The position numbers were made by a program, and so were the translations under genes. The notes beneath the pieces were generated by a model. That model searched no databases. It worked only from the letters and a program-made list of their open reading frames with translations, and had not been told where the DNA came from. DNA of 64,000 nt from Hyphomicrobiales bacterium (GTDB lineage Bacteria; Pseudomonadota; Alphaproteobacteria; Rhizobiales; Rhizobiaceae): the NCBI GenBank assembly GCA_900471525.1, contig UCEZ01000007.1, positions 1 through 64,000 of the forward strand. Direction: 5' to 3'. Positions 36,337-47,200 of the stretch are shown here, piece after piece (the stretch's first letter is position 1; each line of letters opens with the position of its first letter).

Positions 36337-38817
36337 ATGGAAACAGGTCCTTCGAAACACGCTGGTGGCCGGATTCCGTCTTTGCTGCGTCGATTCATGG
36401 CGAGTTCGGCGCTCGCGGCTTTCGCCGGCCCCGCTCTCGCGGCAGTCGAGGACCTGACCACAACGAGCGTCTTCCGCTCTTCCGAAGTCGTCACCTTTTC
36501 TGTCCTGATCGGTGTCATTTCGGCGGCGATGATCTCTGCCATCTGGCTGATCCGCCAGCGCGGCAACATCGAGACCGACAACCGGGAACTGAACGCGGCG
36601 CTGGCCGATGCCAACCACCGGATTTCCCGTTTTCAGGCGCTGATCGCTGACAAGAACCGCCGTATCGTCGTCTGGGAAGGCCAGTCGAACAAACCCGAAT
36701 TCCTGGGCCAGCTGCCGACCGAGACGGGCGCACCGCAGGATGACCGCGATTTCCTCGCTTTCGGCCGCTGGATCAAATCCCAATCGGCATCCGAGCTGGA
36801 AAAAGCCATAGAACTGCTGCGTTCGAATGCCCAGAGCTTCGATCTGATTGTCGAAACAATCCGCAATGAAATCATCGAAGCGCAAGGCCGCGTATCCGGC
36901 GGCCGCGCCTTCGTCCGTTTCGTAGCGCTCAACAATCTGCGTGCTGAACTGGCCGAAGTGAAGATGGAGCGCGACCGCCTGCACGGCTCACTGTCCAGCC
37001 TTCACACGCTGCTCGACGCGATCGATCTGCCCGTCTGGCAGCGCGGTCCGGATGGAGCCATCCTGTGGGTCAATGAGGCCTATACTGAGGCCGTGGAAGC
37101 AGCCGACCCGGCCTCAGCGGTGAAGGAGAGCCGCGAGCTTCTGGCGACCGTCGCGCGGGAAAAGATCCGCGCCCTCACCACCTATGATTCGCCCTATCGC
37201 GAAAAAGTTTCCACCGTCGTCAGGGGAAACCGGACGTTCTTCGACGTGGTGGACGCCAAGAGCACGAACGGATCGGCAGGCATGGCGATCAACGTTTCCG
37301 ATGTGGAGGCAGTGCGCGAGGAATTGAACCGCACCCTGAAAAGTCATGCCGAAACGCTCGATCATCTGGCAACGCCCGTCGCTATTTTCGACGGCAGCCA
37401 GCGCCTGCAGTTCTACAATCAGGCTTTCCAGCGCCTTTGGGACCTCGACATGGGCTTCCTCGAGCGCAAGCCGGGCAATGGCGAGATCCTCGACCGGCTG
37501 CGCGCCGCCGGGAAACTGCCGGAGCAGCTGAACTGGAAGCAGTGGAAAGACTCCGCGCTCGCCGTCTATCAGGCGATCGAGACGCAATCCGACCTCTGGC
37601 ACCTGCCCAATGGCCAGACCCTGCGCGTCTTCGCTACAGCCCGACCGCAAGGCGGCGCGACCTGGGTGTTCGAGAATTTGACGGAAAAGGTCGATCTGGA
37701 GACGCGCTACAACACGCTCGTCCAGGTCCAGGGCGAGACCATCGACCATTTGTCCGAGGGCGTTGCGGTCTTCGGTCCGGATGGCCGCATCAAGCTGTCC
37801 AACCCGGCCTTCCGGGCGCTCTGGGGTGTCACCGAGACGGAAGCCAAGCCCGGCACCCATATCCGCGCCATCGAGCAGGTCTGCGCGCCATCCTATGACC
37901 AACCGGACGGTTGGAAGCGATTTTCGCATCTCATCACCAGCTTCGACGACGAGCGCCCGTCCTGCCAGGGCATCCTCGAACTGCGCACCGGCCTCATTCT
38001 GGATTTCGCAGTCATTCCACTGCCCAATGCACAGACCATGCTGACCTTCGTCAACATCACCGACAGCGCGCGGGTCGAACGCGCACTCACCGAAAAGAAC
38101 GACGCGTTGCGGATGGCGGACCACCTGAAGAACGACTTCGTCCAGCACGTCTCTTATGAACTGCGCTCTCCGCTGACCAACATCATCGGCTTTGCCGATC
38201 TCCTGAAGACACCCGCCTTCGGCGCGCTGACAGAGCGGCAGGCGGAATATGTCGATCACATCTCGACCTCGTCCTCGCTGCTCCTAACCATCGTCAACGA
38301 CATCCTGGATCTCGCAACCGTCGATGCCGGCATCGTCGAGCTCGACCTGTCGGAAATCAACCTGACGGATTTCCTCGACGAGGTTGCACTGCAGATGGCC
38401 GACAGGCTGCAGGAAAGCGCCGTCACCCTGCAGATCGATACGCCCGACATGCTCGGCCTTTTCGTGGCCGATCACCAGCGGCTGAAGCAGATCCTCATCA
38501 AGCTGTTGACCAATGCCGCCAATTTTGCGCCCGACGGCAGCACGATCAGCCTGAAATGCCGCCGGGACGCCAGCGATTTCGTCTTCAGCGTCACCGACAA
38601 TGGCGCCGGTATTCCGCAGGACATTCTCGACACCGTCTTCAACCGTTTCGAAAGCCACGGCCAGCACGGCGGCGCCGGTCTTGGCCTCTCCATCGTCGAA
38701 AGTTTCGTCAGCCTCCACCACGGCACCGTATCGATCCGCAGCCGCGAAGGCGAAGGCACGGAAGTGACCTGCCGCATCCCGACCGGTGACCTGCCGAAAA
38801 TCGCAGCGGCGGAATAA
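36337..38817 (+). CDS. divL: DivL-type cell-cycle pseudokinase with Tyr in the H-box
   Basis: Membrane-bound kinase-like protein of 826 residues. It has an N-terminal hydrophobic segment, a second helix near residues 50-75, a coiled segment, three PAS-like domains (about 230-320, 345-460, 470-570), a DHp domain and a full HATPase domain (TDNGAGIP, GGAGLGLSIVES). The H-box reads HVSYELRSPLTN: Tyr607 stands where kinases have the phospho-His. This is the hallmark of Caulobacter DivL, which senses DivK and allosterically steers CckA. It is therefore unlikely to autophosphorylate on His. GGGGAAG lies six bases before the ATG at 36337. The tsaE-amgK fusion begins right after its stop. Confidence 0.9.
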   Translation: METGPSKHAGGRIPSLLRRFMASSALAAFAGPALAAVEDLTTTSVFRSSEVVTFSVLIGVISAAMISAIWLIRQRGNIETDNRELNAALADANHRISRFQALIADKNRRIVVWEGQSNKPEFLGQLPTETGAPQDDRDFLAFGRWIKSQSASELEKAIELLRSNAQSFDLIVETIRNEIIEAQGRVSGGRAFVRFVALNNLRAELAEVKMERDRLHGSLSSLHTLLDAIDLPVWQRGPDGAILWVNEAYTEAVEAADPASAVKESRELLATVAREKIRALTTYDSPYREKVSTVVRGNRTFFDVVDAKSTNGSAGMAINVSDVEAVREELNRTLKSHAETLDHLATPVAIFDGSQRLQFYNQAFQRLWDLDMGFLERKPGNGEILDRLRAAGKLPEQLNWKQWKDSALAVYQAIETQSDLWHLPNGQTLRVFATARPQGGATWVFENLTEKVDLETRYNTLVQVQGETIDHLSEGVAVFGPDGRIKLSNPAFRALWGVTETEAKPGTHIRAIEQVCAPSYDQPDGWKRFSHLITSFDDERPSCQGILELRTGLILDFAVIPLPNAQTMLTFVNITDSARVERALTEKNDALRMADHLKNDFVQHVSYELRSPLTNIIGFADLLKTPAFGALTERQAEYVDHISTSSSLLLTIVNDILDLATVDAGIVELDLSEINLTDFLDEVALQMADRLQESAVTLQIDTPDMLGLFVADHQRLKQILIKLLTNAANFAPDGSTISLKCRRDASDFVFSVTDNGAGIPQDILDTVFNRFESHGQHGGAGLGLSIVESFVSLHHGTVSIRSREGEGTEVTCRIPTGDLPKIAAAE

Positions 38818-40308
38818 ATGCAGGCCATCGAGCTCACCCTCACGGACGAGGCAGCCACCATCGAGCTGGGCGAGGATCTGGCGATGGCATTGAAGGCCGG
38901 CGACTGTCTCGCTCTTTCAGGCGACCTCGGCGCCGGCAAGTCGACACTGGCGCGTGCTTTTTTGCGCGCCATGGCAGATGACGAGGCGCTGGAGGTTCCA
39001 AGTCCAACCTTCACGCTGGTCCAAAGCTACGACCTGCGCATTCCCGTTTCACACTTCGACCTCTACCGGCTGGCTGACGTGTCCGAACTCGATGAACTCG
39101 GTTTTGACGAGGCGCTGTCCGACGGCATCTGCCTGGTGGAGTGGCCGGAAAATGCCCTGCCGGCGCTGCCGAAGACGCGGATTACGGCCACCTTTTCCCA
39201 TCTGGACGACGGGCGCATCGTCACCCTGTCGGGCGACACGACCGCTCTGGCGCGGATCGAGCGCAGCCTTGCAATCCGAACTTTCCTGCGGGAGCGCGGA
39301 CATGGGCAGGCCAAGCGGCGTCATCTGAGCGGTGATGCTTCGGCGCGCGCCTATGAGCGCATCCTGATGCCCGGGGAGCCGGCGCGCATCCTGATGGATT
39401 CGGCTCGCCACAAGCCCGGCCCGATCCTCCAGGATGGAAAATACTACCAGCAGCTTGCCCATTTGGCCGAGGACGTCATTCCCTTCGTCGCCGTTGCCCG
39501 CGACATCCGCGATAAGGGATTCTGCGCACCGCAGGTCTATGAAAGCGACCTCGGCGCCGGCATCCTTCTGATCGAGGACCTCGGCAGCAACGGCGTTCTT
39601 GATGCGAACGGACGGCCGATTGCCGGACGATACCTCGAAAGCGTCCGCGTGCTTGCGCATCTGCATGCGCAACCGGTGACGCGGGACATATCGCTGTCCA
39701 AATCGGTCACCCATCACATTCCCGATTTCGATCGCACGGCGATGAAGATCGAAACCAGCCTGCTGATCGACTGGTATCTGCCGTGGAAACGCGGCGAAAA
39801 GGCATCCGATGCGGAGCGCGCCGGCTATTTCGCGGTGTGGGATCATCTGATTGATCTGCTCGCCACCTCGGAAAAGAAGCTGCTGCTGCGGGATTTTCAT
39901 TCGCCGAACATCATCTGGCGCGACGATCGCTCAGGGTTCGACCGAGTAGGCATCATCGATTTCCAGGATGCGATGATCGGCCCGACGGCCTATGACGTCG
40001 CCTCGATCACGCAGGATGCGCGCGTGACGATCGAACCGGATCTCTGCACGGAGATGCTTTCGCTCTATTGTTCCGAGCGCCACGCCTTGGGTGCGTTCGA
40101 TGAGACGGCCTTCCGGCGCGACTGGCACCTGATGTCGGCCCAGCGCAACTGCAAGCTCGTCGGCATCTGGGTCCGCCTGATGCAGCGCGACGGCAAGCCC
40201 TTTTACATGAAGCACATGCCGCGGACATTCTCCTATCTCCAGGTGGCGCTTCAGCACGAAGCGCTCGCGCCCTTGCGCGATTGGTGCATAAAGGCTGGAA
40301 TCCTTTAA
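38818..40308 (+). CDS. Fusion of TsaE ATPase and AmgK-type sugar kinase
   Basis: Two-domain protein of 496 residues. Residues 1 to about 150 match TsaE: Walker A SGDLGAGKSTLAR (near 34-46) and the SPTFTLVQSYD and FDLYRL motifs. TsaE is the ATPase of the tRNA t6A37 complex. Residues about 160-496 are an APH-like kinase with a catalytic loop RDFHSPNIIWRD (near 360) and IIDFQDAMIG (near 380). With murU next, the second half is most likely AmgK, which phosphorylates anomeric MurNAc/GlcNAc in peptidoglycan recycling. The start directly follows the divL TAA. The fusion is known from Rhizobiales; why these two activities are joined is unclear. Confidence 0.9.
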   Translation: MQAIELTLTDEAATIELGEDLAMALKAGDCLALSGDLGAGKSTLARAFLRAMADDEALEVPSPTFTLVQSYDLRIPVSHFDLYRLADVSELDELGFDEALSDGICLVEWPENALPALPKTRITATFSHLDDGRIVTLSGDTTALARIERSLAIRTFLRERGHGQAKRRHLSGDASARAYERILMPGEPARILMDSARHKPGPILQDGKYYQQLAHLAEDVIPFVAVARDIRDKGFCAPQVYESDLGAGILLIEDLGSNGVLDANGRPIAGRYLESVRVLAHLHAQPVTRDISLSKSVTHHIPDFDRTAMKIETSLLIDWYLPWKRGEKASDAERAGYFAVWDHLIDLLATSEKKLLLRDFHSPNIIWRDDRSGFDRVGIIDFQDAMIGPTAYDVASITQDARVTIEPDLCTEMLSLYCSERHALGAFDETAFRRDWHLMSAQRNCKLVGIWVRLMQRDGKPFYMKHMPRTFSYLQVALQHEALAPLRDWCIKAGIL

Positions 40309-40351
40309 AACCGAATCACCGGTTGAAGATTCACTGGATCAAGTGCCGCCG

Positions 40352-41098
40352 ATGCCTATCAACCCAAGGTCCATCAAGAACGCCATGGTGCTTGCTGCAG
40401 GGCTCGGCACCCGCCTGCGGCCTATCACCGACACCATGCCGAAGCCGCTTGTGCCGATCGCGGACAAGCCGATGATCGACTATGTGCTCGACCTTCTGGA
40501 CGGTGCCGGTGTGGAGACGGCAGCAGTCAACGTCCACCATTTCGCTGATCAGATGGAAGCGCATCTGGCAGAGCGAAGCCGACCAAGGGTCGTCATCTCC
40601 GACGAGCGGGCGGCACTGATGAACTCCGGGGGCGGTTTGGCCAAGGGACTGAAACTGCTTGATGACGGTCCTGTTCTTGTCATGAATGCCGACCTGTTCT
40701 GGATCGGTGAGAAGCCGGATTCCCCGTCAAACCTTCAGCGGCTGGCATCCTTCTTTGACGCAGCAACCATGGACATGGCTCTGCTCTGCGTGCGCAACGA
40801 AGACACCACCGGCCATAACGGCAAGCTGGATTTCTCGCTCGATCCGCAAGGCCGGCTTTCGCGCTATAAGGACGGCATGGAAAATCCCGTCGTTTACGCA
40901 GGTGCGATCGCTATGCACACCCGTCTTCTCGCCGATGCACCGGACGACGCCTTCAACCTGAATATCTACTTCGACCGGGCGATTGCGAGAAACAGGCTTT
41001 TCGGCATCGTTCTCGACGGTCATTGGCTGACGGTCGGAACGCCCGCGGCAATCGGCGAAGCGGAGGCTGTTATTCGGCGCGTCCAGGGAGCGGAATGA
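40352..41098 (+). CDS. murU: N-acetylmuramate-1-phosphate uridylyltransferase MurU
   Basis: Nucleotidyltransferase of 248 residues. The N-terminal signature MVLAAGLGTRLRPITDTMPKP binds the nucleotide, with VLVMNADLFW holding the metal Asp. It lacks the long C-terminal hexapeptide domain of GlmU and GlmM-type enzymes, as MurU does. In the AmgK/MurU route it makes UDP-MurNAc and bypasses de novo synthesis and fosfomycin-sensitive MurA. A GTG at 40343 could add three residues; ATG 40352 is preferred though neither has a strong site. addB follows one base after its stop. Confidence 0.88.
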   Translation: MPINPRSIKNAMVLAAGLGTRLRPITDTMPKPLVPIADKPMIDYVLDLLDGAGVETAAVNVHHFADQMEAHLAERSRPRVVISDERAALMNSGGGLAKGLKLLDDGPVLVMNADLFWIGEKPDSPSNLQRLASFFDAATMDMALLCVRNEDTTGHNGKLDFSLDPQGRLSRYKDGMENPVVYAGAIAMHTRLLADAPDDAFNLNIYFDRAIARNRLFGIVLDGHWLTVGTPAAIGEAEAVIRRVQGAE

Positions 41099-41099
41099 G

Positions 41100-44000
41100 T
41101 TGACGGACCCCGTCTGCAACGTCTTCACCATTCCGCCCGGTCTTCCCTTCCTGAAGACCCTGGTCGAAAAGCTGTGTGACGGCGCCCTCATCCCCGGCTT
41201 TCGCTACGATACAGCCGATCCTCTGTCGCTTGCCGGAGTGACGATCTTCGTACCGACCCGCCGCTCCGCCCGTGTGCTGCGCTCCGAACTGGTCGATTGC
41301 CTGGGCGGGCGCTCGGCGATCCTGCCGATAATCCGGGCACTCGGCGAAACCGATGACGACAGCGGCTTCTTCGATGCCGAAATCCCGGCGATCCTCGACC
41401 TGGCACCGCCTTTGCCCAACACCGCACGGCTGATCGAACTTGGCCGGCTTATCCTCGCCTGGCGCAACCAGCTGCCGAAAGCCGTTCTCGACGTACACGC
41501 CGAGAGCCCGCTGATCGCACCTGCCAGCCCCGCCGACGCGATCTGGCTCGCCCGCAATCTCTCCGAGATCATCGACGCGATGGAAACGGAAGAGCTGGAT
41601 TGGGAAGCGTTTGATAAGCTCGATGCCAACGACCATGCGCTGTGGTGGCAGCTGACGCTCGAATTCCTGAAGATCGCCAGCGTTTACTGGCCGGAACGAC
41701 TGGAAGAACTGAAACAGTCCTCACCGGCCCGCCATCGTAACGCGATCCTCGACGCCGAGACGCAGCGCATCGCCGACGGCAAGGTTACCGGACCGATCAT
41801 CATCGCCGGCTCGACGGGCTCCATCCCCGCGACGGCCAAGTTGATCGCCGCCGTGCAGAAACTGCCGAACGGCACCATCGTCCTTCCCGGTCTCGACCAG
41901 ACGATGAGCGACGCGGAATGGATGATGATTGCGCCCGAAACGGCGAAACTGACCGGCAGGCCCGATCCGACAAGCCGCAGCCATCCGCAATACGGCTTCT
42001 TCCGCCTGCTGAAGCACATGGAAATCGCCCGCCACGAGGTATCGGTTCTCGGTACCGCCGAGCCCGATCTCGACTACAGGGCAGAACTCATCTCGCATGC
42101 CCTCCTGCCGGTTCAGGCGACCAGCAGTTGGACAGCGCTTCGCAGCGCCGTCGATCCAACCCGGCTCGCGGCTGCCTTTGCCGACGCCGCGCTGATCGAA
42201 ACGGCAAACGAACGCGAGGAAGCGACGGCGATTGCGATCGCCTTGAGGCTTGCCCTGCACGACAACGAGGAGAGCCAGGCGGCGCTGCTCACCCCCGATC
42301 GCGACCTTGCCCGCCGTGTCGCCTCCGAACTCATGCGCTTCGGCATCGAGGCCGATGATTCCGCTGGTACGCCGCTGTCTGCCACTGGCCCCGGCAGCCT
42401 GGCACGATTGCTGCTCGAGGCAGCGCTGCGGCCGGGCGATCCCGTCTCCGTCACGGCCCTTCTCAAGCATCCGCTGGCACGTTTCGGACTATCCACCGAG
42501 GCCATCAATGAGGCGGCCGTAACGCTGGAACTCATGGCGCTGCGCGGTGGCACCGGCAGCGCAGATATCTCGGAACTTGAAACCCTTCTCGACCAGACGC
42601 TTCAGCGCGAAGCCGGCAAAAAGCATTTGCCGGAATGGCGCAGCCAGATCGATGACGAAGCAATCGAAAGAGCCCGCGCCCTTGCCCGACGCATCGCGGC
42701 CGCGGCCGAGCCGCTGGCCGGGACATTGGTGCGCCATCGCGGAAGTGGCCGCGGCCTGACCGCCGCCCTGGCGCTTTCCGAATGGGCGGAAAAAACGGGG
42801 CGCGCCCTTGAAGCGGTTGCCATCGATGAACGCCGCAGCCTTGCAGGTCTGTGGTCCGGTGAAGCCGGCGAAGCACTGGCGACACTGCTGCGCTCCGTCA
42901 TCGATACGGATGGCCAGCTGACCGCCGACGGACCGCAATGGAGCGATATCGTCGAGGCGTTGTCGGCAAGCGAATCGATCAAGCCACGATCGATGCGCCA
43001 TCCCCGTGTGTTCATTTTCGGTGCACTCGAATCCCGGCTTCAGAGCGTCGATCTTGTGGTTCTCGGCGGCATGAACGAAGGCACATGGCCGGGCCAGACG
43101 GCCAACGACCCGTTCCTGTCCCGGACGATGAAAACATCGATGGGCCTGGAGCCTCCCGAGCGGCGGATCGGTCAGCTTGCCCACGATTTCCAGATGGCCT
43201 GCGGCACGCGCAAGCTGATCTTCACACGCGCCATGCGCAAAGGCGCAACGCCGACCGTCGCCTCGCGCTGGCTCCAGCGTCTTCTCGCCGTCGGCGGCAA
43301 GGTCTTTGCGGAAAAACTGCGCGAAAACGGCAGGGATTATCAGCACTGGGCCGGTATGCTCGATGACGGCGTCACCCAGCCGCTGGCCAAACGCCCCGAA
43401 CCGAAACCATCGGCCGAGCAGCAGCCCCGCAGCTATTCCTTCAGCGAAGTAAGCCGGCTGCGGCGCGACCCTTACGCCGTTTACGCCAGGCGAATCCTGC
43501 GCCTGCAGCCGATCGATCCGTTCAATCGCGATCCGGGAGCAGCCGAACGCGGCACGCTTTACCATAAGATCGTCGAGCGCTTCGTCCGTGCCGGGCTCGA
43601 TGCCGCATCGCCCGAAGCCGCGACGGAAATGAGCCGGATTCTCAACGAGGCTTTCGATGAGCAGGCTCTGCCCGCCCACATCGATATCGTCTGGCGGCCA
43701 CGCTTTGCCGCCGTCGGCCAAGCTTTCATCAATTGGGAAATCAGCAGGCAGGCCGATATCCGCAAGAGCTTCACCGAACTCTACGCTTCGATGGAGATCG
43801 GCGTTTCAGACATCAAGCTCACCGGGATCGCCGATCGTATCGATATCCTCGGCGACGGCAGCGCCGTGATTGTCGATTACAAGACGGGCTCGACCCCCTC
43901 GGTAAACGAAGCGCGCGCCCTTCTCGATCCCCAACTGGCATTGGAGGCCGCGGCGCTCAAGGCCGGTGCCTTTCAAAAGGCCGGGGCAAAACATCCGCAA

Positions 44001-44291
44001 TCGCTGCTCTATGTTCGCCTGAAACCCGGTGAACGTTTTGCCGTTCAGGAGGTCAACAACGAGAACGCCAAGGCGCGCGCCAACGTCGAGACCAAATCGG
44101 CGGATCAGCTGGCCGAAGACTCGCTGAAGGAGTTGACCGGACTTCTTTCAGCACTGATGAGCGGGAAATACGGTTTTGCCTCCCGCCTCATCGTGCAGAA
44201 AGAGCGCGATTACGGCGGCGAATACGACCATCTTGCCCGTGTCGCCGAATGGGCGACGGCCGAAGGGGAGGAGGACGCCAATGAGGGATGA
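41100..44291 (+). CDS. addB: Double-strand-break repair protein AddB
   Basis: Nuclease and Chi-scanning subunit of 1063 residues of the alphaproteobacterial AddAB helicase-nuclease. An inactive helicase-like N-terminal region leads to a C-terminal RecB-family nuclease domain (GTLYHKIVERF near 815, GIADRIDILGDG and VDYKTG near 905-925). I see no cysteine in the last third, so the iron-sulfur cluster of Bacillus AddB is absent. The start is a TTG one base after murU, with GGGAG upstream; no ATG fits the conserved N-terminus (NVFTIPPGLPFLKTL). addA overlaps by 11 bp. Confidence 0.93.
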   Translation: MTDPVCNVFTIPPGLPFLKTLVEKLCDGALIPGFRYDTADPLSLAGVTIFVPTRRSARVLRSELVDCLGGRSAILPIIRALGETDDDSGFFDAEIPAILDLAPPLPNTARLIELGRLILAWRNQLPKAVLDVHAESPLIAPASPADAIWLARNLSEIIDAMETEELDWEAFDKLDANDHALWWQLTLEFLKIASVYWPERLEELKQSSPARHRNAILDAETQRIADGKVTGPIIIAGSTGSIPATAKLIAAVQKLPNGTIVLPGLDQTMSDAEWMMIAPETAKLTGRPDPTSRSHPQYGFFRLLKHMEIARHEVSVLGTAEPDLDYRAELISHALLPVQATSSWTALRSAVDPTRLAAAFADAALIETANEREEATAIAIALRLALHDNEESQAALLTPDRDLARRVASELMRFGIEADDSAGTPLSATGPGSLARLLLEAALRPGDPVSVTALLKHPLARFGLSTEAINEAAVTLELMALRGGTGSADISELETLLDQTLQREAGKKHLPEWRSQIDDEAIERARALARRIAAAAEPLAGTLVRHRGSGRGLTAALALSEWAEKTGRALEAVAIDERRSLAGLWSGEAGEALATLLRSVIDTDGQLTADGPQWSDIVEALSASESIKPRSMRHPRVFIFGALESRLQSVDLVVLGGMNEGTWPGQTANDPFLSRTMKTSMGLEPPERRIGQLAHDFQMACGTRKLIFTRAMRKGATPTVASRWLQRLLAVGGKVFAEKLRENGRDYQHWAGMLDDGVTQPLAKRPEPKPSAEQQPRSYSFSEVSRLRRDPYAVYARRILRLQPIDPFNRDPGAAERGTLYHKIVERFVRAGLDAASPEAATEMSRILNEAFDEQALPAHIDIVWRPRFAAVGQAFINWEISRQADIRKSFTELYASMEIGVSDIKLTGIADRIDILGDGSAVIVDYKTGSTPSVNEARALLDPQLALEAAALKAGAFQKAGAKHPQSLLYVRLKPGERFAVQEVNNENAKARANVETKSADQLAEDSLKELTGLLSALMSGKYGFASRLIVQKERDYGGEYDHLARVAEWATAEGEEDANEG

Positions 44292-47200
44292 CGATTTCGG
44301 CCCTCTCGATCCGACGCCAGAGAACTGGCTCGACTGGACATCGGCCAAGCAGGCGCTCGCCTCCGATCCTGCCCGCTCGGCCTGGGTGTCGGCCAATGCG
44401 GGCTCCGGCAAGACGCACGTGCTGACGCAACGCGTCATCCGGCTTCTTCTGTCCGGCTGTCGCCCCTCCGCCATCCTGTGCCTGACCTATACCAAGGCGG
44501 CAGCGTCCGAAATGTCGAACCGCGTCTTCGAGCGGCTGGCGGAATGGGTGACGCTGGACGACGACGCGCTGGACGACCGGATTGCGGCGATCGAGGGCGA
44601 AAGGCCGGATCTCCTGAAGCGTCAGGAGGCGCGACGGCTGTTTGCGCGGGCACTTGAGACGCCGGGCGGGCTGAAGATTCAGACGATCCACGCCTTCTGC
44701 GAGGCGCTGCTGCACCAGTTTCCACTCGAAGCCAATGTGGCCGGCCATTTCTCCGTGCTGGACGACCGCGCTTCCGCCACGCTTCTGGCCGACGCCCGCC
44801 GGGCGCTGCTGACCGCGACCGCCAGCGAGGACGATCGGCCGCTGACCGAAGCCTTCGCTACCGTGCTTGACCTTGCCGACGACACCGGGCTCGAAAAGTT
44901 GCTGTCGGCAATCGTTGCCCATCGTACGCCTATCCAGATCTTTCTGGATGATGCCGGCCGCAAGGGTGGCATCGATCCGGCGCTTCGATCGGCTCTCGGC
45001 CTTGGTGCTGATGAGACAACCCAGACAGCATTAGCCGGATTCTGGCCTCTCGAGGGTCTCAACGGCGCCGCGCTCGAACGCTATATCGGCATGGCGCTTT
45101 CGACCGGTGGCGCCAAGGTGACGGAGTTCGCCGAAGGTTTGCGCGCAGTCGCCAAGCTCACCGATCCGCTACAGCGCCACAATACTCTTATCGGGCTGTT
45201 CTTCACCCAGGCCGGCAAACCGAAAGCCGATTCGGCCTTCCTGTCCAAAGCGATGCGCGACAAGGCGCCGGACCTAGAAGAGCTTGTCAACGCTGCCCGC
45301 GACCATGTCGTCGCTGCCACCGATCGGCTCAACCTGATTTCGATGTTCGAGGCGACCAAGGCCGCACTGGTGCTCGCAGACCGGCTGAACAGCGACTATG
45401 AGGATATCAAGAAAAGCCGCAGCCAGCTGGATTTCGACGATCTGATCAATCGCACTGCGACGCTGCTTTCCCGCGGCGATGTCAGCCGCTGGATCCACTA
45501 CAAGCTCGATCAGGGTATCGACCATATCCTCGTCGACGAGGCGCAGGATACGAGCCCCGTTCAATGGACGATCATCCAGTCGCTGGCAGAGGATTTCTTC
45601 TCCGGAGAGACGGCGCGCGGCGGCAACCGGACGATGTTTGCCGTCGGCGACGAAAAGCAGTCGATCTATTCCTTCCAAGGCGCCCGACCGGAGCGTTTTT
45701 CCGACGAAAGCACCGAGACCGAACGGCGGGTTCTGGGCGGCGGCAAGGCCTTCAGCCCGATCCGGCTGCAGCTTTCCTTCCGCTCAACCGAGGACGTGCT
45801 GTCAGCCGTCGATACCGTGTTTGAAAATCCGGTCCATGCCCGTGGCCTCAGCGCCCGCAATGATGCCGTGGTGCATGCCTCCAACCGTATCGGTCATCCG
45901 GGGCTGGTCGAGGTCTGGGAGGCGATCGCGCCGGCAGACAGCTTTCAGGAGGACGACTGGACGGCCGCCTTCGATGCGACGCCCGAAGACGCGCCGCCTA
46001 ACATTCTGGCACAGCGCATTGCCGGGGTGCTTGCTGACTGGATCGGCAAGGAAACGGTGATCGAAAAGGGCGTCAAGCGGCCGATGCAACCGGGTGACGT
46101 CATCGTTCTCGTGCGCAAGCGCGACGCCTTCGTCAACGCATTGACCCGCGCGCTGAAGACGCGGCAAAACATTCCCGTTGCCGGTGCCGACCGACTGGTG
46201 CTGACCAACCATATCGCCGTGCAGGACCTGATGGCGCTCGGACGGTTCGTTTTGCTGCCGCAGGACGACCTGTCGCTGGCCGCGGTTTTGAAGAGCCCGC
46301 TGTTTAATCTCAGCGAAGACGATATCAAGGATCTGGCGGTAGACCGGCCTCTGTCAGTCAGTGTCTGGCAGCGCCTGCAGGATTTCGGTGCCGACAATGC
46401 GAGCCACTATCATCAGGCCATGCAGAAGCTGCAGCGATACAGAGCATTGTCGCGCACCCTGCCCGTCCATGATTTCTACGCCCAAATTCTCGGCCATGAC
46501 GGTGGTCGTGCGGCGTTCCTGGGGCGCCTTGGCACTGAGGTCAGCGACATCCTCGACGAATTCCTGACCTTTGCGCTCGACCATGAAAAGAACGGGTTGC
46601 CCGGCCTGCAGGCCTTCATTTCCGGACTGGAAATGGAAGCGCCAACCGTCAAACGCGAGCAGGACAAGGAGCGCAACGAAGTCCGCATCATGACCGTCCA
46701 TGCCGCCAAGGGGCTGGAGGCACCGGTCGTTTTTCTGGTCGATGGCGGCGGCAAGGCGTTTAACTCGCAGCATGTCTCCGGTCTCCGGATGATCAAGCAG
46801 GGCGACCAGCACGATTCAACGCTGCTTCCGGTCTGGCGGCCGCCGGGAGCGGCATCGAACATGCTGGTCGATGCGGATACGGACCGGCTTAAAACCGCAG
46901 CAGAGGAGGAGTATCGCCGGCTTCTTTATGTCGGCATGACGCGGGCGGCGGACCGCCTGATCGTCTGCGGCTATCAGGGCAAGCGTGCCAATCCCGAAAG
47001 CTGGCATGCCATGGTCACGGCAAGTCTGTCGGCCGATGAACGCGGCCGCAGCGCGCCGATGACGTTTTCTGCCGGCGATCAGGAGTGGACGGGATATCGC
47101 TGGCAGGTTTCTTCCGCCAGCCGCGATCTGCAGACGCAAGATGCCGGCAAGGAGACGGTGGACGTGCGGCGCGCGGGCCTGCCGCCGGCGCTGTTGCAGC

